Assembly (NCBI GenBank): GCA_963830775.1
Contig: CAWHNT010000034.1
Location: 1 to 46,765 of the forward strand
Origin: CAWHNT01 sp963830775
GTDB lineage: Bacteria > Pseudomonadota > Alphaproteobacteria > Geminicoccales > Geminicoccaceae
Length of the DNA stretch: 46,765 nt
Reading direction: 5' to 3'
This document shows, in pieces, positions 9,425 through 18,176 of this stretch (within the stretch, counting starts at the first letter, position 1; each line of letters starts with the position of its first letter). The notes beneath the pieces are model-generated. The model did not search any database and had not been told where the DNA came from. It saw only the letters and a list, made by a program, of their open reading frames with translations. The position numbers and the translations under genes were made by a program.

Positions 9425-10425
9425 CGGGCCTCACTCCGCCGGCCGAGCGAGAGAACGCCGTTCGGCAGGACCAGCATGAGGGCGATGAGCAGGGTCGAGT
9501 AGATGAGAAGCTGGTACTGGCCGAAGCGGAAGAGGAAGTCCCAGCCGAAATAGAGGACGAAGGTGCCGACCAGCGGGCCCAGGACATAGCCGAGCCCGCC
9601 CAGGAAGCAGCTCAGCATGAAGTTGACCGAGTCGGTGACCGTGAAGCTCGAAGGATAGATCGACTGGGAGATGGCGATGAACATCGCCCCGCCGATGCCG
9701 CCCAGGAAGGAGGAGATCGCGTAGGCGAGCACACGGAGGTAGGTGACGTTGACGCCGATCGAGGATGCCAGCTCCTCGTTCTGGCGGAGCGACTGGCAGA
9801 GATGGCCGAGGCGCGAATGGACGAGCCGGTAGAGGCCGGCGAACACGATGGCGGCGAGGGCCACCGAGACGAGGTAGAAGGCGCGGCGCGGATTGGCGAG
9901 GGTCGCGAAGTCGGGTGCGAGCGTCAGGCCGAAGAGGGACAGCTCCTGCGGCAGCGGGATCGAGACGATGCCCTTGGCACCGTTGGTGATGGTGAGCGCC
10001 AGGGCCGCGAGCCGCGCCACCTCGGTCAGGACCAGCGTCACCATCGCGAAGTAGACGCCGCGCAGGCGCAGGATCGGCAGGCCGATCAGGACGGCAAGGC
10101 CGGCGCAGAAGAGCCCCGCCAGCGGCAGCGTCAGCCAGAAGTTGACGCCATAGCCCGTGACCAGGACTGCCGAGACGTAGCCGCCGGCGAGCCCGTAGGC
10201 CGCCTGGCCGATATTGATCCGGCCGATGTAGAAGGTGAGCCAGACGCCGCCGGCGGCAATCGCCAGCAGGGCCACCGAGGTGAGCGTGTAGTAGAGATCG
10301 CTGCGGCCGGTGGCCTCGATCAGCGCCGGCACGCCCAGCATCGTGGCAGCTAGCACGACGAGGGCGGCGAGCGCTCCGAGCGCGCGTCGGCCGGCCGGTG
10401 CCGCGGTGGCGGTGCGCACGGCCAT
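9421..10425 (-). CDS. livM: branched-chain amino acid-type ABC permease LivM
   Basis: A 334-residue inner-membrane permease with about nine hydrophobic helices. Family landmarks are FYIGRINIGQAAYGLAGGYV near residue 65, RLRGVYFAMVTLVLTEVARL (about 120-140), and the cytoplasmic coupling loop LCQSLRQNEELASSIGVNVT. That loop is followed by LRVLAYAISSFLGGIGGAMF. The GTG/ATG choice is settled by the ATG at 10425, four bases after the livH stop. It forms the translocation pore with LivH. No lesion is seen. Confidence 0.93.
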   Translation of the reverse strand: MAVRTATAAPAGRRALGALAALVVLAATMLGVPALIEATGRSDLYYTLTSVALLAIAAGGVWLTFYIGRINIGQAAYGLAGGYVSAVLVTGYGVNFWLTLPLAGLFCAGLAVLIGLPILRLRGVYFAMVTLVLTEVARLAALALTITNGAKGIVSIPLPQELSLFGLTLAPDFATLANPRRAFYLVSVALAAIVFAGLYRLVHSRLGHLCQSLRQNEELASSIGVNVTYLRVLAYAISSFLGGIGGAMFIAISQSIYPSSFTVTDSVNFMLSCFLGGLGYVLGPLVGTFVLYFGWDFLFRFGQYQLLIYSTLLIALMLVLPNGVLSLGRRSEAR

Positions 10426-10429
10426 GGTC

Positions 10430-11296
10430 TCAGCCCCAGGGCTTGCCCATCAGCCCCTGCGGGCGGATGGCGAGGAAGACCATGAGGGCAGCGAAGATCA
10501 CCAGATAGGTGAGGTCGGCGTGGCTCGCGAGCACGGTGAGCCCGACCAATTCCATCATGCCGAGCAGGAAGCCGCCGGCAATGGCGCCGCCGACCACGCC
10601 CGCACCGCCCAGCATGACCATGAGGAAGGCCTTGATCGAGATCGCCCCGCCGATGCCCGAGTTGACGCCGGTAATGGCGACGAGGAGCCCGCCGACAAGG
10701 CCCGCCAGCATGGCGCCGAGCGCGAAGCCCAGCATCGAGTAGCGGTCGACGTCCACGCCCATGAGCTGGGCCGCCACCCGGTCCTGGGCCAGCGCCCGCA
10801 TGGCCCGGCCGGGCTTCGAGAACTGCATGAAGAGCATGAAGGTGGCGATCATCAGCACTGCCACCACGCCGACCGTGACGCGGTCATAGGGGATGATGAC
10901 GGAATCGGAGAGGAAGACGCCCTTCACGATCTTCGGCACACCGCGCTGCTTCTCGCCGAAGAGGAGGAGGATCACGGCGTCGAGGAAGAAGGCGATCGCG
11001 GCCGCGAGCAGCATGGTGCTCTCCTCCCGGGCCGAGCGGCGGATCACCGGACGGAAGAGGAAGCGCTCGACCAGGGCACCGACCGCCATCAGGGTGAGGC
11101 CGGAGGCGGCCAGCGCCACCACGAACGGCAGCCCCAGCTGCCCGTAGACGGCGTAGGTGACGAAGCCGCCCAGCACGTACATCTGGCCGTGCGCGAAGTT
11201 GAGCACGTTCATGAGCGCGAAGATGAGCGTGAGGCCCAGCGCTATCAGCGCGTACTGCGCGCCGAGATAGAGCCCGTTGACGAGTACCTGCGCCAT
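10430..11296 (-). CDS. livH: branched-chain amino acid-type ABC permease LivH
   Basis: A 288-residue permease with about eight hydrophobic segments. It starts MAQVLVNGLYLGAQYALIAL, the near-universal LivH opening, followed by NVLNFAHGQMYVLGGFV. The coupling loop GRAMRALAQDRVAAQLMGVD sits at about residues 180-200, followed by GAMLAGLVGGLLVAI. The gene begins 85 bases after the receptor stop, so the receptor can be translated separately at a higher level. Its sequence suggests no particular substrate beyond the amino acid/amide/urea class typical of Liv-like systems. Confidence 0.93.
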   Translation of the reverse strand: MAQVLVNGLYLGAQYALIALGLTLIFALMNVLNFAHGQMYVLGGFVTYAVYGQLGLPFVVALAASGLTLMAVGALVERFLFRPVIRRSAREESTMLLAAAIAFFLDAVILLLFGEKQRGVPKIVKGVFLSDSVIIPYDRVTVGVVAVLMIATFMLFMQFSKPGRAMRALAQDRVAAQLMGVDVDRYSMLGFALGAMLAGLVGGLLVAITGVNSGIGGAISIKAFLMVMLGGAGVVGGAIAGGFLLGMMELVGLTVLASHADLTYLVIFAALMVFLAIRPQGLMGKPWG

Positions 11297-11381
11297 CTAG
11301 GGAGGCCATGCCAGAGCTGAGGGCAGCAGACAGTCTCTGGCCTGGCGCCGTCGCCGGGCCAGAGACCAAGATGGCTTGGCG

Positions 11382-12576
11382 TCAGTCGACCTCGGCCACG
11401 AACAGCGTCTCGAACTTGCCGTCCTTGTACTCGTTGACGACCAGCGGCACCGCGAGCTGCCTCTTCTGGGTGAAGGAGGTCGAGCCCACATACCTGAGCT
11501 TCGCACCCGCGGTCTTGACGTAGGGGTTCGCCGCCTCGAACGAGTCCATCGCCTTCTTGAACTCGCTCACATCGGAGACCGCCTTCGGGTTCGCCTTCAG
11601 GGTCTCCAGGATGTACGGCAGGGCGTAGACCTTGGTGTTCGAACTCGTCGTTATACTCGCCGTACTTCTTCGTGTAGTGCTCGACAAAGGCCTGCATCTC
11701 GTCCGACGCGATCTCGGGCGTGGAAGCACCGCCGACCGAGATGAAGCCGTTGGCGAGCTCGCCCGCACCCTCCTCCAGCACCTTGGCGTCCTGTGCGGTC
11801 TCGGTGGAGATCAGGCCCTCATAGCCGAGCTCGCGTGCCGAGCGGATGAGGAGCGGCGCGTTGCCGGGTGCCACGCCGGAAAGCACCAGCAGGTCGGGCT
11901 GCGCCTTGATGACGGGCGTGAGCACGGGCGTGAAGTCGCGGGTGTCGTTCTGGTAGGTGGCATCACCCACCACCTCCAGGCCCAGCGCCTTGGCGGCGGC
12001 AAGGCCGCTCTCCTTCTGCGAGAGCGGATCGGACTCGTTGGCGGCGATGAACGCCACCTTCGTCACATCCTTCTTTTCCTTCAGGAACTTGTAGATGGCC
12101 GGGCCGGACTGGTAGCTCGCCACCATGCCGAGCACGGCGTTCGACGCCGGCGGCGTGTAGAGTTCCTTCGGGAAGGCGTAAGGAAAGTAGATGATGCCCT
12201 TGGCCTCGGCCACCGGCCGCACGGCCGCCGCCCCGTCGTCGACGTTGGGCCCCACGACATAGTGGACGCCTTCCTGCGCCATCTTCTCCATGCCGGCGAT
12301 GGCGCGCTTGGGGTCCTTCTGGTCGTCGAAGGTGACGATCTCGATGTCGTAGGTCTTGCCGCCGATCGCGACGCCGCCCTTCTCGTTCAGCATCTCGGCC
12401 AGCGTCTCCATGGAGCGCACGTTCGACGTGCCCCAGGCGGCAGCCGGGCCGCTCGTCACACCGACGAAGCCGATCTTCAGCGTCTCATTCGCGGCCTGGA
12501 CGACGCCCGATAGAAGCGCCGTGCCGGCCAACGCAGCGAGCGTCATCGACATGAGGGCTGCACGTCTGGCGACCAT
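11382..12576 (-). pseudogene. Liv-type ABC transporter periplasmic receptor, single frameshift
   Basis: Type I periplasmic binding protein (Peripla_BP_6). The signal peptide is MVARRAALMSMTLAALAGTA with cleavage after VVQA. The mature part begins NETLKIGFVGVTSGPAAAWG, followed by TFDDQKDPKRAIAGMEKM and VVGPNVDDGAAAV. Near 11640, after KKYGEYNDEF, the frame changes by one base and the C-terminal 85 residues (NTKVYALPYILETLKANPKA to the end) continue in the next frame. The total length is normal for the family. The ATG at 12576 has GGGAGGT five bases upstream. It is the first gene of the liv operon; the remaining transporter genes are intact, so this single indel deserves checking against reads. 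Confidence 0.85.
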
Positions 12577-12663
12577 CACGACCTCCCCTGATCCCGCTTG
12601 GTGCGGTTTTATTCGAGAAGGATCAAGCGCCCGGTCGAGCACTTTGTCAACGATTTGCACCAA

Positions 12664-12677
12664 GATTGGATACAATC
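12664..12677. promoter_or_regulatory. candidate GntR-type operator upstream of the liv operon
   Basis: The palindrome GATTGGATACAATC lies 88 bases upstream of the receptor start. It resembles the ATTGTATACAAT type of site bound by many FCD-GntR regulators. A TTGACA (minus strand, about 12650) lies immediately downstream and could be a -35 box. The regulator at 6407-7057 closing this operon is the obvious candidate ligand (inferred). Confidence 0.4.
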
Positions 12678-12766
12678 GCCGCGATATGGTGAGAGCGCAC
12701 GCTCGAGTTCGGCGAGCATGCGCTCGTCGTCAGCATCTTCAGTCCGGCCAATGGTTGGGTCTGGCA

Positions 12767-13066
12767 TCAAAGGAGGGACAGGATCACCACCCAGACCGCC
12801 ATGGCCACACGGACGAAGGAGGCGGTGTCGCGGCTGACCTCGGGCTGCCCGGCGCTGCGCCAGACACCGACGAGCAGCACCAGGTTCCAGGGGATGTCGG
12901 CGGCGAAGACCAGCGCTGCGAGCCAGGCGGGGGCACCGGTGGTGAGGAGTGCCAGGGCGAGGATCGTGGCGAACAGGGCAACGACGCCCCCGCCGAGGAT
13001 GCCCCAGAGCCAGAAGGCGCGGCCGAGCGGGAGCCTGCCTTGCCAGAGCTCGACAATGGTCCGCAT
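12767..13066 (-). CDS. small three-helix membrane protein, unknown function
   Basis: A 99-residue protein with three clear hydrophobic segments (about residues 16-42, 45-66 and 80-99) and a conserved-looking amphipathic N-terminus MRTIVELWQGRLPLGRAFW. It resembles short uncharacterised membrane proteins of alphaproteobacteria, but no named family is recognised. The ATG at 13066 is preferred over the upstream GTG because the hydrophobic profile and typical N-terminus begin there. It is divergent from the dehydrogenase gene and tail-to-head with the liv receptor, so it shares no operon. Confidence 0.6.
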   Translation of the reverse strand: MRTIVELWQGRLPLGRAFWLWGILGGGVVALFATILALALLTTGAPAWLAALVFAADIPWNLVLLVGVWRSAGQPEVSRDTASFVRVAMAVWVVILSLL

Positions 13067-13144
13067 GGCCGTGCTTCCGCCAGCGTTTGGGTGGACAAGG
13101 GCACAGCCGACCACCGTGCGAGGTCGTCAGCAAGGAGGATGAGC

Positions 13145-13828
13145 GTGGCCGAGATGGCAATAGCCGGCATCCGGCGGGTCGCGGTGGTGGGCTGCGGGAC
13201 CGTGGGAGCGAGCTGGGCGGCGCTGTTCCTCAGCCATGGCCTCGACGTCCTGGCGACCGACGTGGCTCCGGACGCCGAGGAGAGCCTGCGGCGCCATGTT
13301 GGGCGTGCGCAGGCCCAGCTCGCCGAGCTGGGCTGCCGCGGGACGGGACGGCTCGCGTTCCATGCCAGCTTGGCCCAGGCGCTCGAGGATGCCGACCTGG
13401 TGCAGGAGAACGCGCCCGAGAACGAGGAGCTGAAGCGGCATCTCCTGGCGGAGATCGATGGCTTGGTGCCGCCCGAGACGATCGTCGCCAGCAGCACCTC
13501 GGCCCTCCTGCGCAGCCGCATCGTCTCGGCTTGCCGTCACCCGAGCCGCCACATCGTCGCCCACCCGTTCAACCCGCCACACCTCATGCCGCTGGTCGAG
13601 ATCCTCGGCGGCGACGAAGCGGTCGTGGAGCGCGCCTGCAGCTTCTATGCGGCGCTGGGCCGGCGGCCGCTGGTGCTGCGCAAGGAGACGGAGGGCCACC
13701 TCGCGAACCGGCTGGCGTCCGCTCTCTTCCGCGAGGCGGCACACCTGATCGAGCAGGGTGTCGCGAGCGTGGAGGATGTGGATGCCGCGGTGAGCTACGG
13801 GCCGGGGCTGCGCTGGGCGGGGCTATGA
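13145..13828 (+). pseudogene. 3-hydroxyacyl-CoA/carnitine/L-gulonate dehydrogenase-type gene, 3'-truncated
   Basis: NAD-dependent dehydrogenase of the 3-hydroxyacyl-CoA dehydrogenase superfamily (lambda-crystallin / L-carnitine dehydrogenase branch). The Rossmann motif VAVVGCGTVGASWAALFLSHG opens the protein. DADLVQENAPENEELK and ASSTSALLRSRIV follow, with the catalytic His in HPFNPPHLMPLVEIL and the Asn in GHLANRLASALFREA. The protein should continue past GPGLRWA with the dimerising C-terminal domain, but the frame stops two codons later, where a 61-base palindrome and an IS5-type remnant begin. About 90 C-terminal residues are therefore lost. A GTG at 13145 has GGAGG six bases upstream; an ATG at 13139 abuts that site and is less likely. 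It is divergent from the small membrane protein. Confidence 0.8.
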
Positions 13829-13880
13829 TGGACCTGGGTGACGGCCTGATCAGGCCGTCACCCAGGTCCGATCATAGCCC
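13820..13880. repeat. near-perfect 61-bp palindrome without loop
   Basis: The left arm (13820-13849) and right arm (13850-13880) are reverse complements except for one missing base. The arms start GGGCTATGAT and meet at the centre GGCCTGATCAGGCC. The palindrome spans the dehydrogenase stop (13828) and the transposase stop (13858). It could be a foldback junction formed when the IS end inserted, a bidirectional terminator between convergent genes (there is no T-run), or a read/assembly foldback. Confidence 0.8.
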
Positions 13881-14200
13881 GCCCCCGTCGCCTGCCGACC
13901 TTGCGCCGGCGACGGCGCGCCACGTCCCGCAGCAGGACCTCAAACAGGCCCAGGTCGAGCCAGCGCCGAAACCAGCCATAGACGGTCCGCCAGGGCGGGA
14001 AGCCCTGCAGCAGGACACGCCAGGGGCCGCCCACCCGCAAGTGCCATGCGATCGCGCCGACGACGCGCCGGGTCGCGGTTGCGCGCCCGCTCCGTGGCGG
14101 GTCAGCCCGGCCCAGCCATCCCGCGATCTCGTCCGCCGAGCGGCCCGATACCAGCTCCTTCAAACGCGGCTCGTGCCGCGCCCGATGCGCCTCCGTCCAC
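13858..14200 (-). mobile_element. IS5-type transposase orfA remnant
   Basis: This encodes about 114 residues of the N-terminal half of an IS5-family (DUF4096-type) transposase. Landmarks are WTEAHRARHEPRLKELV, VVGAIAWHLRVGGPWRVLL and FPPWRTVYGWFRRWLDLGLF. A GTG at 14200 gives the usual VWTEAHRAR start; an ATG at 14241 would add 13 residues. The second half (orfB with the DDE residues) is missing: beyond the stop the sequence folds back on itself in the palindrome at 13820-13880. No matching terminal inverted repeats were found. It interrupts the dehydrogenase gene and is inactive as it stands. Confidence 0.75.
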
Positions 14201-14306
14201 ACCTGCCCGTCACCCCTTGCATGCATATCCGAAGGGCTCATCTCGAGCCGAGTTGCTCAGAAGGGAACGGCACGCCGAACCGCACTCAAACAGGCAGTCA
14301 GAGGGG

Positions 14307-15509
14307 ATGTCGGCGGCTGTTCTCTCGACCGTACTCTCCTTCGAGCAGGCGTCCGAGGCGATGCCGCGCCCGAAGAAGGTGCTCACGGTGGCGAGCGGGG
14401 CCGAGCTTGAGGAGACCTTGGCCAAGGCTGGGCCCAGCGACCACGTCGTGCTCAAGGACAGCACCTATGGCGGCGAGGTCGAGCTCACCCGCAGCTTCCC
14501 GACCGGCGACCGGCTCGTGATCCGGGCCGAAAACCAGCTGCGCGCCAAGCTCACGGATGCTGGCAAGTGTTGGGCAGCGGCATCATCCTGAGCGGGCTCG
14601 ACTGGGAGGGAGCCGAAGCCGGCGGTCCGGATCAGCGGCAGCAATGCGCGTCTCACCCGCTGCGTGGTCCGCGACAGCGATACCCGGGCGGCCGTGCTCG
14701 TCGGCAACCAGTCGGGCGAGACGACCCGCTCCGTCATGATCGACCACTGCGACATCTCGGGCTACGCGACGGATGGGATCAGCGTCGCTCCGGATGGGAT
14801 GATCGAGGACGTGGCCATCCTGCGCAACTACATCCACGATGGTGGCGGTGGGAAGGGTGGCAACAATCTGAACGGCAATGCGATCGGGATCGGGAACGGC
14901 CATCGCGAGAAGGCGGTCCAAGCCACTGTGGCCTGGAACCTGATCAATGGCCATGCCGCCGCGAATACCATTCATGTCAAGTCCTCGAACAATCTGATTG
15001 CCTTCAACACCCTTGTGAAGGTGACGAAGAAGCAGACTAACATCAGCATTCGCAACGGTCGTGACAACCATATTATTGGCAACACGCTGTCCGGTGGCCG
15101 GATCAGCACCTGCGACTACGGCACGGTGATCCTCGCCAATCAAGCGAAGGAGATCTGGCTGCAGGCTGGCAATATTGGCGACGATAGCTGCTCGGAAGAC
15201 GATCTCGAGAACAAGGCCGAAGCCGGCTACAGCACGCGTCCGGCCTCACGCGGCACGAAGGTTGCCGGCAACGATGGGACGCTGATCGTGGGCCAGCATT
15301 TCAAGCGTTATTGCGAGCAGCAGCCGACCCCGGTCGAGGGTGCTGCGATCTACCAGCATGACGGCCAGGTCGAGCTCGAGGACGGTGATTGCATGGCTTG
15401 GTACAAGGACATCGTGAACAAGCCCGAGAGCAAGGCCCCGGCCGTTTGGGAGCCCCTGCCACGCCCGATCCAGCTCAGCATGCGGGAGGTCGGGCCGAGC
15501 GCGAAATAG
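14307..15509 (+). pseudogene. PL6-type polysaccharide lyase (chondroitinase B/alginate lyase-like), two frameshifts
   Basis: Right-handed beta-helix enzyme of polysaccharide lyase family 6. The N-terminal segment reads KKVLTVASGAELEETLAKAG, DHVVLKDSTYGGEVELTRSF and LVIRAENQLRAKLTDAGK. The frame changes near 14575 (next frame LGSGIILSGLDWEGAEA) and again near 14618 (next frame VRISGSNARLTRCVVRDSD). After that it runs open through MIDHCDISGYATDGISVAPD and NAIGIGNGHREKAVQATVAW to the stop at 15509. These coils include the Lys/Arg-rich region where PL6 enzymes bind uronic-acid chains. No convincing signal peptide precedes it. It is convergent with the sulfotransferase gene 9 bases away. If intact elsewhere it would cleave alginate- or chondroitin-like polymers by beta-elimination. 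Confidence 0.8.
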
Positions 15510-15518
15510 AGGCAGCTC

Positions 15519-16514
15519 TCAGCCACCCTCCTGCAGGCGGGCAGCGGCGGGCGGAGCGATGTCGCCCGGCCCATGCGTGTGCGTGGTGTAGCCATAGCGG
15601 CGCATCAAGGGCCAGCAGAGCGCCACGGTCATTAGCCGAACCCAGCGCGGCAGGGGCTGGCGCGCCTTCTCTGCCCCCGGATCAAAGCGTACTGCACCTT
15701 CCCGGCGGATATGGTTGCCGCCGACATTGTGCCCGACCGGGAAAGGCTCGTGGCGCTCGATCCGGTCCGCCACATCGTCGAGCTGCACGCCGAACGTGCC
15801 CCCGATCCGCCGGATGGCTTCCGCCGGATGGTCGCGCAGGTCCTCGTAGCGCAGGCGCATGGTGCGGTCGGGTGCCGTGCGCCGGGCGAGCTCGGCACAG
15901 AGATTGCCGAGGGTCCAGGCACCAGCCGCGAGCATGAGGAAGAGGGGCATCGTCGCCCGGCCGGGATGGAAGCGGCGGCGGAGGATGACAAAGCCAACCT
16001 CGCCCCGAACCCGCCAGTAGTGCGAGGCAACGATACCGCGCGGGTCGCGGACGAGATGGATCACGCGTGAGCCTGGGTGGTATCTGAGCAGCAGGAGCGC
16101 GCGCGTCGGCTCCTTGTTCGAATCGAGCAGATGCGGCTTGCCGGTTACCGCCTTGACCGCTTCCTCGACGGCGGCAAGCGTCCGCACCATGCGCCGCAGC
16201 GGGCTACCTGGCGAGGCAGGTAGGAGCGCGCGCGGGAACCAGCGCACGTCGCTGAGGTCGTAGACCTCGCGCATCAACGTCGGGAACGACGCCGGGCCGC
16301 AGCGTGCCTCGACCGCTTCGCGGACCCGGGTCCAGAACGGGCACTCGGCGATCACGGCACCGCAGCCGCACAGGTGCCCGGTCTTGTCGCCGGAGAGCCC
16401 GCGGGTGCCGATCGTCCCGAGCTCGCCCACGCTCTCGATGGCGCTGCCGCCGCCCAGCATGATGTCGAGGATAGTGCTGCCGCTGTGACCGCGGCCGGCG
16501 ACGTAGATGTACAT
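15519..16514 (-). CDS. PAPS-dependent sulfotransferase
   Basis: A 331-residue sulfotransferase (Sulfotransfer_3 type) that would move sulfate from PAPS to a hydroxyl of a sugar or other acceptor. The 5'-phosphosulfate loop is GRGHSGSTILDIMLGG (residues 8-23). The 3'-phosphate-binding motif is VIHLVRDPRGIVASHYWRVR, with the typical RDPR and following Ser. A His/Glu-rich C-terminal part (HNVGGNHIRREG) matches the bacterial branch. No signal peptide is visible. Its ATG overlaps the VOC gene stop (TGATG), so translation is coupled. As the last gene of the radical SAM-kinase-glycosyltransferase operon, it could add the final sulfate to the operon's product. Confidence 0.88.
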   Translation of the reverse strand: MYIYVAGRGHSGSTILDIMLGGGSAIESVGELGTIGTRGLSGDKTGHLCGCGAVIAECPFWTRVREAVEARCGPASFPTLMREVYDLSDVRWFPRALLPASPGSPLRRMVRTLAAVEEAVKAVTGKPHLLDSNKEPTRALLLLRYHPGSRVIHLVRDPRGIVASHYWRVRGEVGFVILRRRFHPGRATMPLFLMLAAGAWTLGNLCAELARRTAPDRTMRLRYEDLRDHPAEAIRRIGGTFGVQLDDVADRIERHEPFPVGHNVGGNHIRREGAVRFDPGAEKARQPLPRWVRLMTVALCWPLMRRYGYTTHTHGPGDIAPPAAARLQEGG

Positions 16515-17002
16515 CAGCGGCTTTCCGCGCCGTCGTACATGACCTCGTAACGATGGCTGTAGAGCTCGATGATGGTACCCCAGGGGTCCTCGAGATAGAC
16601 CATCTTCTTAGTGGGGTGCGGTAGCTGATTGTGCCAGACCGCCGAGCGCTGCCTGCCCCCATGGTCCACGACACGGTTGGCCAGTGCTGCGACGTCGTCG
16701 GTCGTGAAGGCAATGTGGAACACACCGCTTCTCCAATACTCAAGCGCCGGCTTGCGCCGCTCGTGCGGCGGATCAATCAGCTGAAAGAGCTCGATCCCAA
16801 TCCCGTCGGCTGTAGCCATATGCGCCATCCACATATGGCGGAAGCTGGGACCGAGGACATCGCGCGCCTGCTCGTCGACGTCGCTGCAAACCTCAAAGGG
16901 GCCGCGCACGAGCCTGAAGCCGAACACCTCACCGTACCAAGCCACCGCAGCGGTGATGTCCGCAACGCCGATGCCAACATGGTTGAAGGTGGCTGCGGCC
17001 AT
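16514..17002 (-). CDS. VOC / glyoxalase-type metalloprotein
   Basis: A 162-residue vicinal-oxygen-chelate protein made of two beta-alpha-beta-beta-beta modules. It has FNHVGIGVADITAAVAWYGE (His ligand at residue 8), GIGIELFQLIDPP (Glu ligand), FHIAFTTDDVAAL (His ligand) and MVYLEDPWGTIIELYSHRYE (Glu ligand). The full metal quartet is present. These proteins act as glyoxalases, epimerases, dioxygenases or resistance proteins; the sequence alone does not decide which. It lies 11 bases after the glycosyltransferase and overlaps the sulfotransferase, so it is a working member of that operon, possibly an epimerase/isomerase or ring-modifying step. Confidence 0.85.
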   Translation of the reverse strand: MAAATFNHVGIGVADITAAVAWYGEVFGFRLVRGPFEVCSDVDEQARDVLGPSFRHMWMAHMATADGIGIELFQLIDPPHERRKPALEYWRSGVFHIAFTTDDVAALANRVVDHGGRQRSAVWHNQLPHPTKKMVYLEDPWGTIIELYSHRYEVMYDGAESR

Positions 17003-17013
17003 GCACGTCGTTC

Positions 17014-18102
17014 TCAGGGGGTGACCGCCTCTTCGCGCAGTCGCCAGGTTGCCTTCTTACGGCCGGCTGCCCACAGGCCGAAGGCATGACCCATGGCGGT
17101 AAGGCTCAGCACGAAGAAGGCCCAATGGGTGAGCGGACCCAGCGAGCGCCCGGCCCTGGCGGCAGCGAGGGCGACGGGTACTGCTCCGTAGAACAGCGCC
17201 TGGATCAGGCCCGCATGCACAAAAAAGGCGTTGAAGGGCGCGAGCCACAAACTGGAGGCGAGGAGGCCAGCCGCTGGCAGCCATAGGAGCCAGCGCAGGA
17301 GCTTGTGGCTCGCGTAGAGCAGGATGGCGCCATAGCGCCCGCCTTGTACCAGCTGACCCAGGATATAGGGCGTCGATGAAAGAGCGCGCATGGTGATCCG
17401 CACCCGAGCGCGATAGACCTCGCGCGCCCCAAGCCACGGCGCATCGAGATAGGGGATATCTGGGTCCAGCACGGCGCGATAGCCCTGGCCCGCCGTCTGC
17501 GCCGGGTCGATCAGGTCGCGGATCATGTGCGGCGGAACGCTGCGATAGATGCCTCGGCGGAGCGCGTGCATGCCGCCAGAGGCGTTGGGGATGTAGCCGA
17601 AGACGCTGGAACCGCGGTCGATCAGCCACTCGAAAAACCAGTAGCGCCGATAGCTGGCAGGACCAAAACCCTCTTCCAGCCAATAGGCTTTCCGGGCCGA
17701 GATGCAGCCGATCGTGGGATCGGCAAAGCCGGCGACGATGTCCCGGATCGCACGCCGGCTCCAGATCGCGGTGGCGTCGGCGAAGAGGACGATGTCGCCC
17801 GTGGTCTCGCGCATGGCGGCATCTATCGAAACGTTCTTGCCGATCTGACCACCCGGTGGGGTGATCAGACGGATGCCGCGATCCTCGTAAGCGCGCACGA
17901 TCTCGTGCGTCCGGTCGGTCGAGCCGCGGTCGGTGGCAACGACGATCTCGAGCAGGTCGCGCGGGTACTCGGCTTCCAGGGCCTGGTCCAGGGCGCGGCC
18001 GATATGTCTCTCCTCGTTACAGGCCGCGATGATGAGAGAGACCGACCGTGCCTCGCCGCCTCGCCGTAGCGGGCGATGGAATAGTTTCCCGAGAAGCGTC
18101 AT
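17014..18102 (-). CDS. membrane GT2 glycosyltransferase, probable frameshift at the 5' end
   Basis: A family 2 processive-type glycosyltransferase of 362 residues. The GT-A domain has VSLIIAACNEERHIGRALDQ, VVATDRGSTDRTHEIV and DIVLFADATAIWSRRAI (DxD-like). Three or four C-terminal hydrophobic helices follow (about 265-345). The canonical QxxRW acceptor motif is not obvious (PAQTAGQGYRAVLD stands there). Upstream, a short frame from 18167 encodes MKLVFWVSFGVFFYTILGYP, the N-terminal membrane helix and Tyr-Pro that such enzymes normally carry. It ends exactly at this gene's ATG and would be in frame but for one missing base near 18107. The true gene is thus probably 17014-18167. It belongs to the radical SAM-to-sulfotransferase operon. 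Confidence 0.85.
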   Translation of the reverse strand: MTLLGKLFHRPLRRGGEARSVSLIIAACNEERHIGRALDQALEAEYPRDLLEIVVATDRGSTDRTHEIVRAYEDRGIRLITPPGGQIGKNVSIDAAMRETTGDIVLFADATAIWSRRAIRDIVAGFADPTIGCISARKAYWLEEGFGPASYRRYWFFEWLIDRGSSVFGYIPNASGGMHALRRGIYRSVPPHMIRDLIDPAQTAGQGYRAVLDPDIPYLDAPWLGAREVYRARVRITMRALSSTPYILGQLVQGGRYGAILLYASHKLLRWLLWLPAAGLLASSLWLAPFNAFFVHAGLIQALFYGAVPVALAAARAGRSLGPLTHWAFFVLSLTAMGHAFGLWAAGRKKATWRLREEAVTP

Positions 18103-18176
18103 GAACGCGGGTAGCCCAGGATGGTGTAGAAGAAGACCCCGAAGGAAACCCAGAAGACCAGTTTCATGGCGTTCAC

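Noticed and set aside
13127..13744. 205-codon minus-strand frame opposite the dehydrogenase
   Set aside because: Antisense to clear Rossmann and catalytic motifs; no domain of its own.
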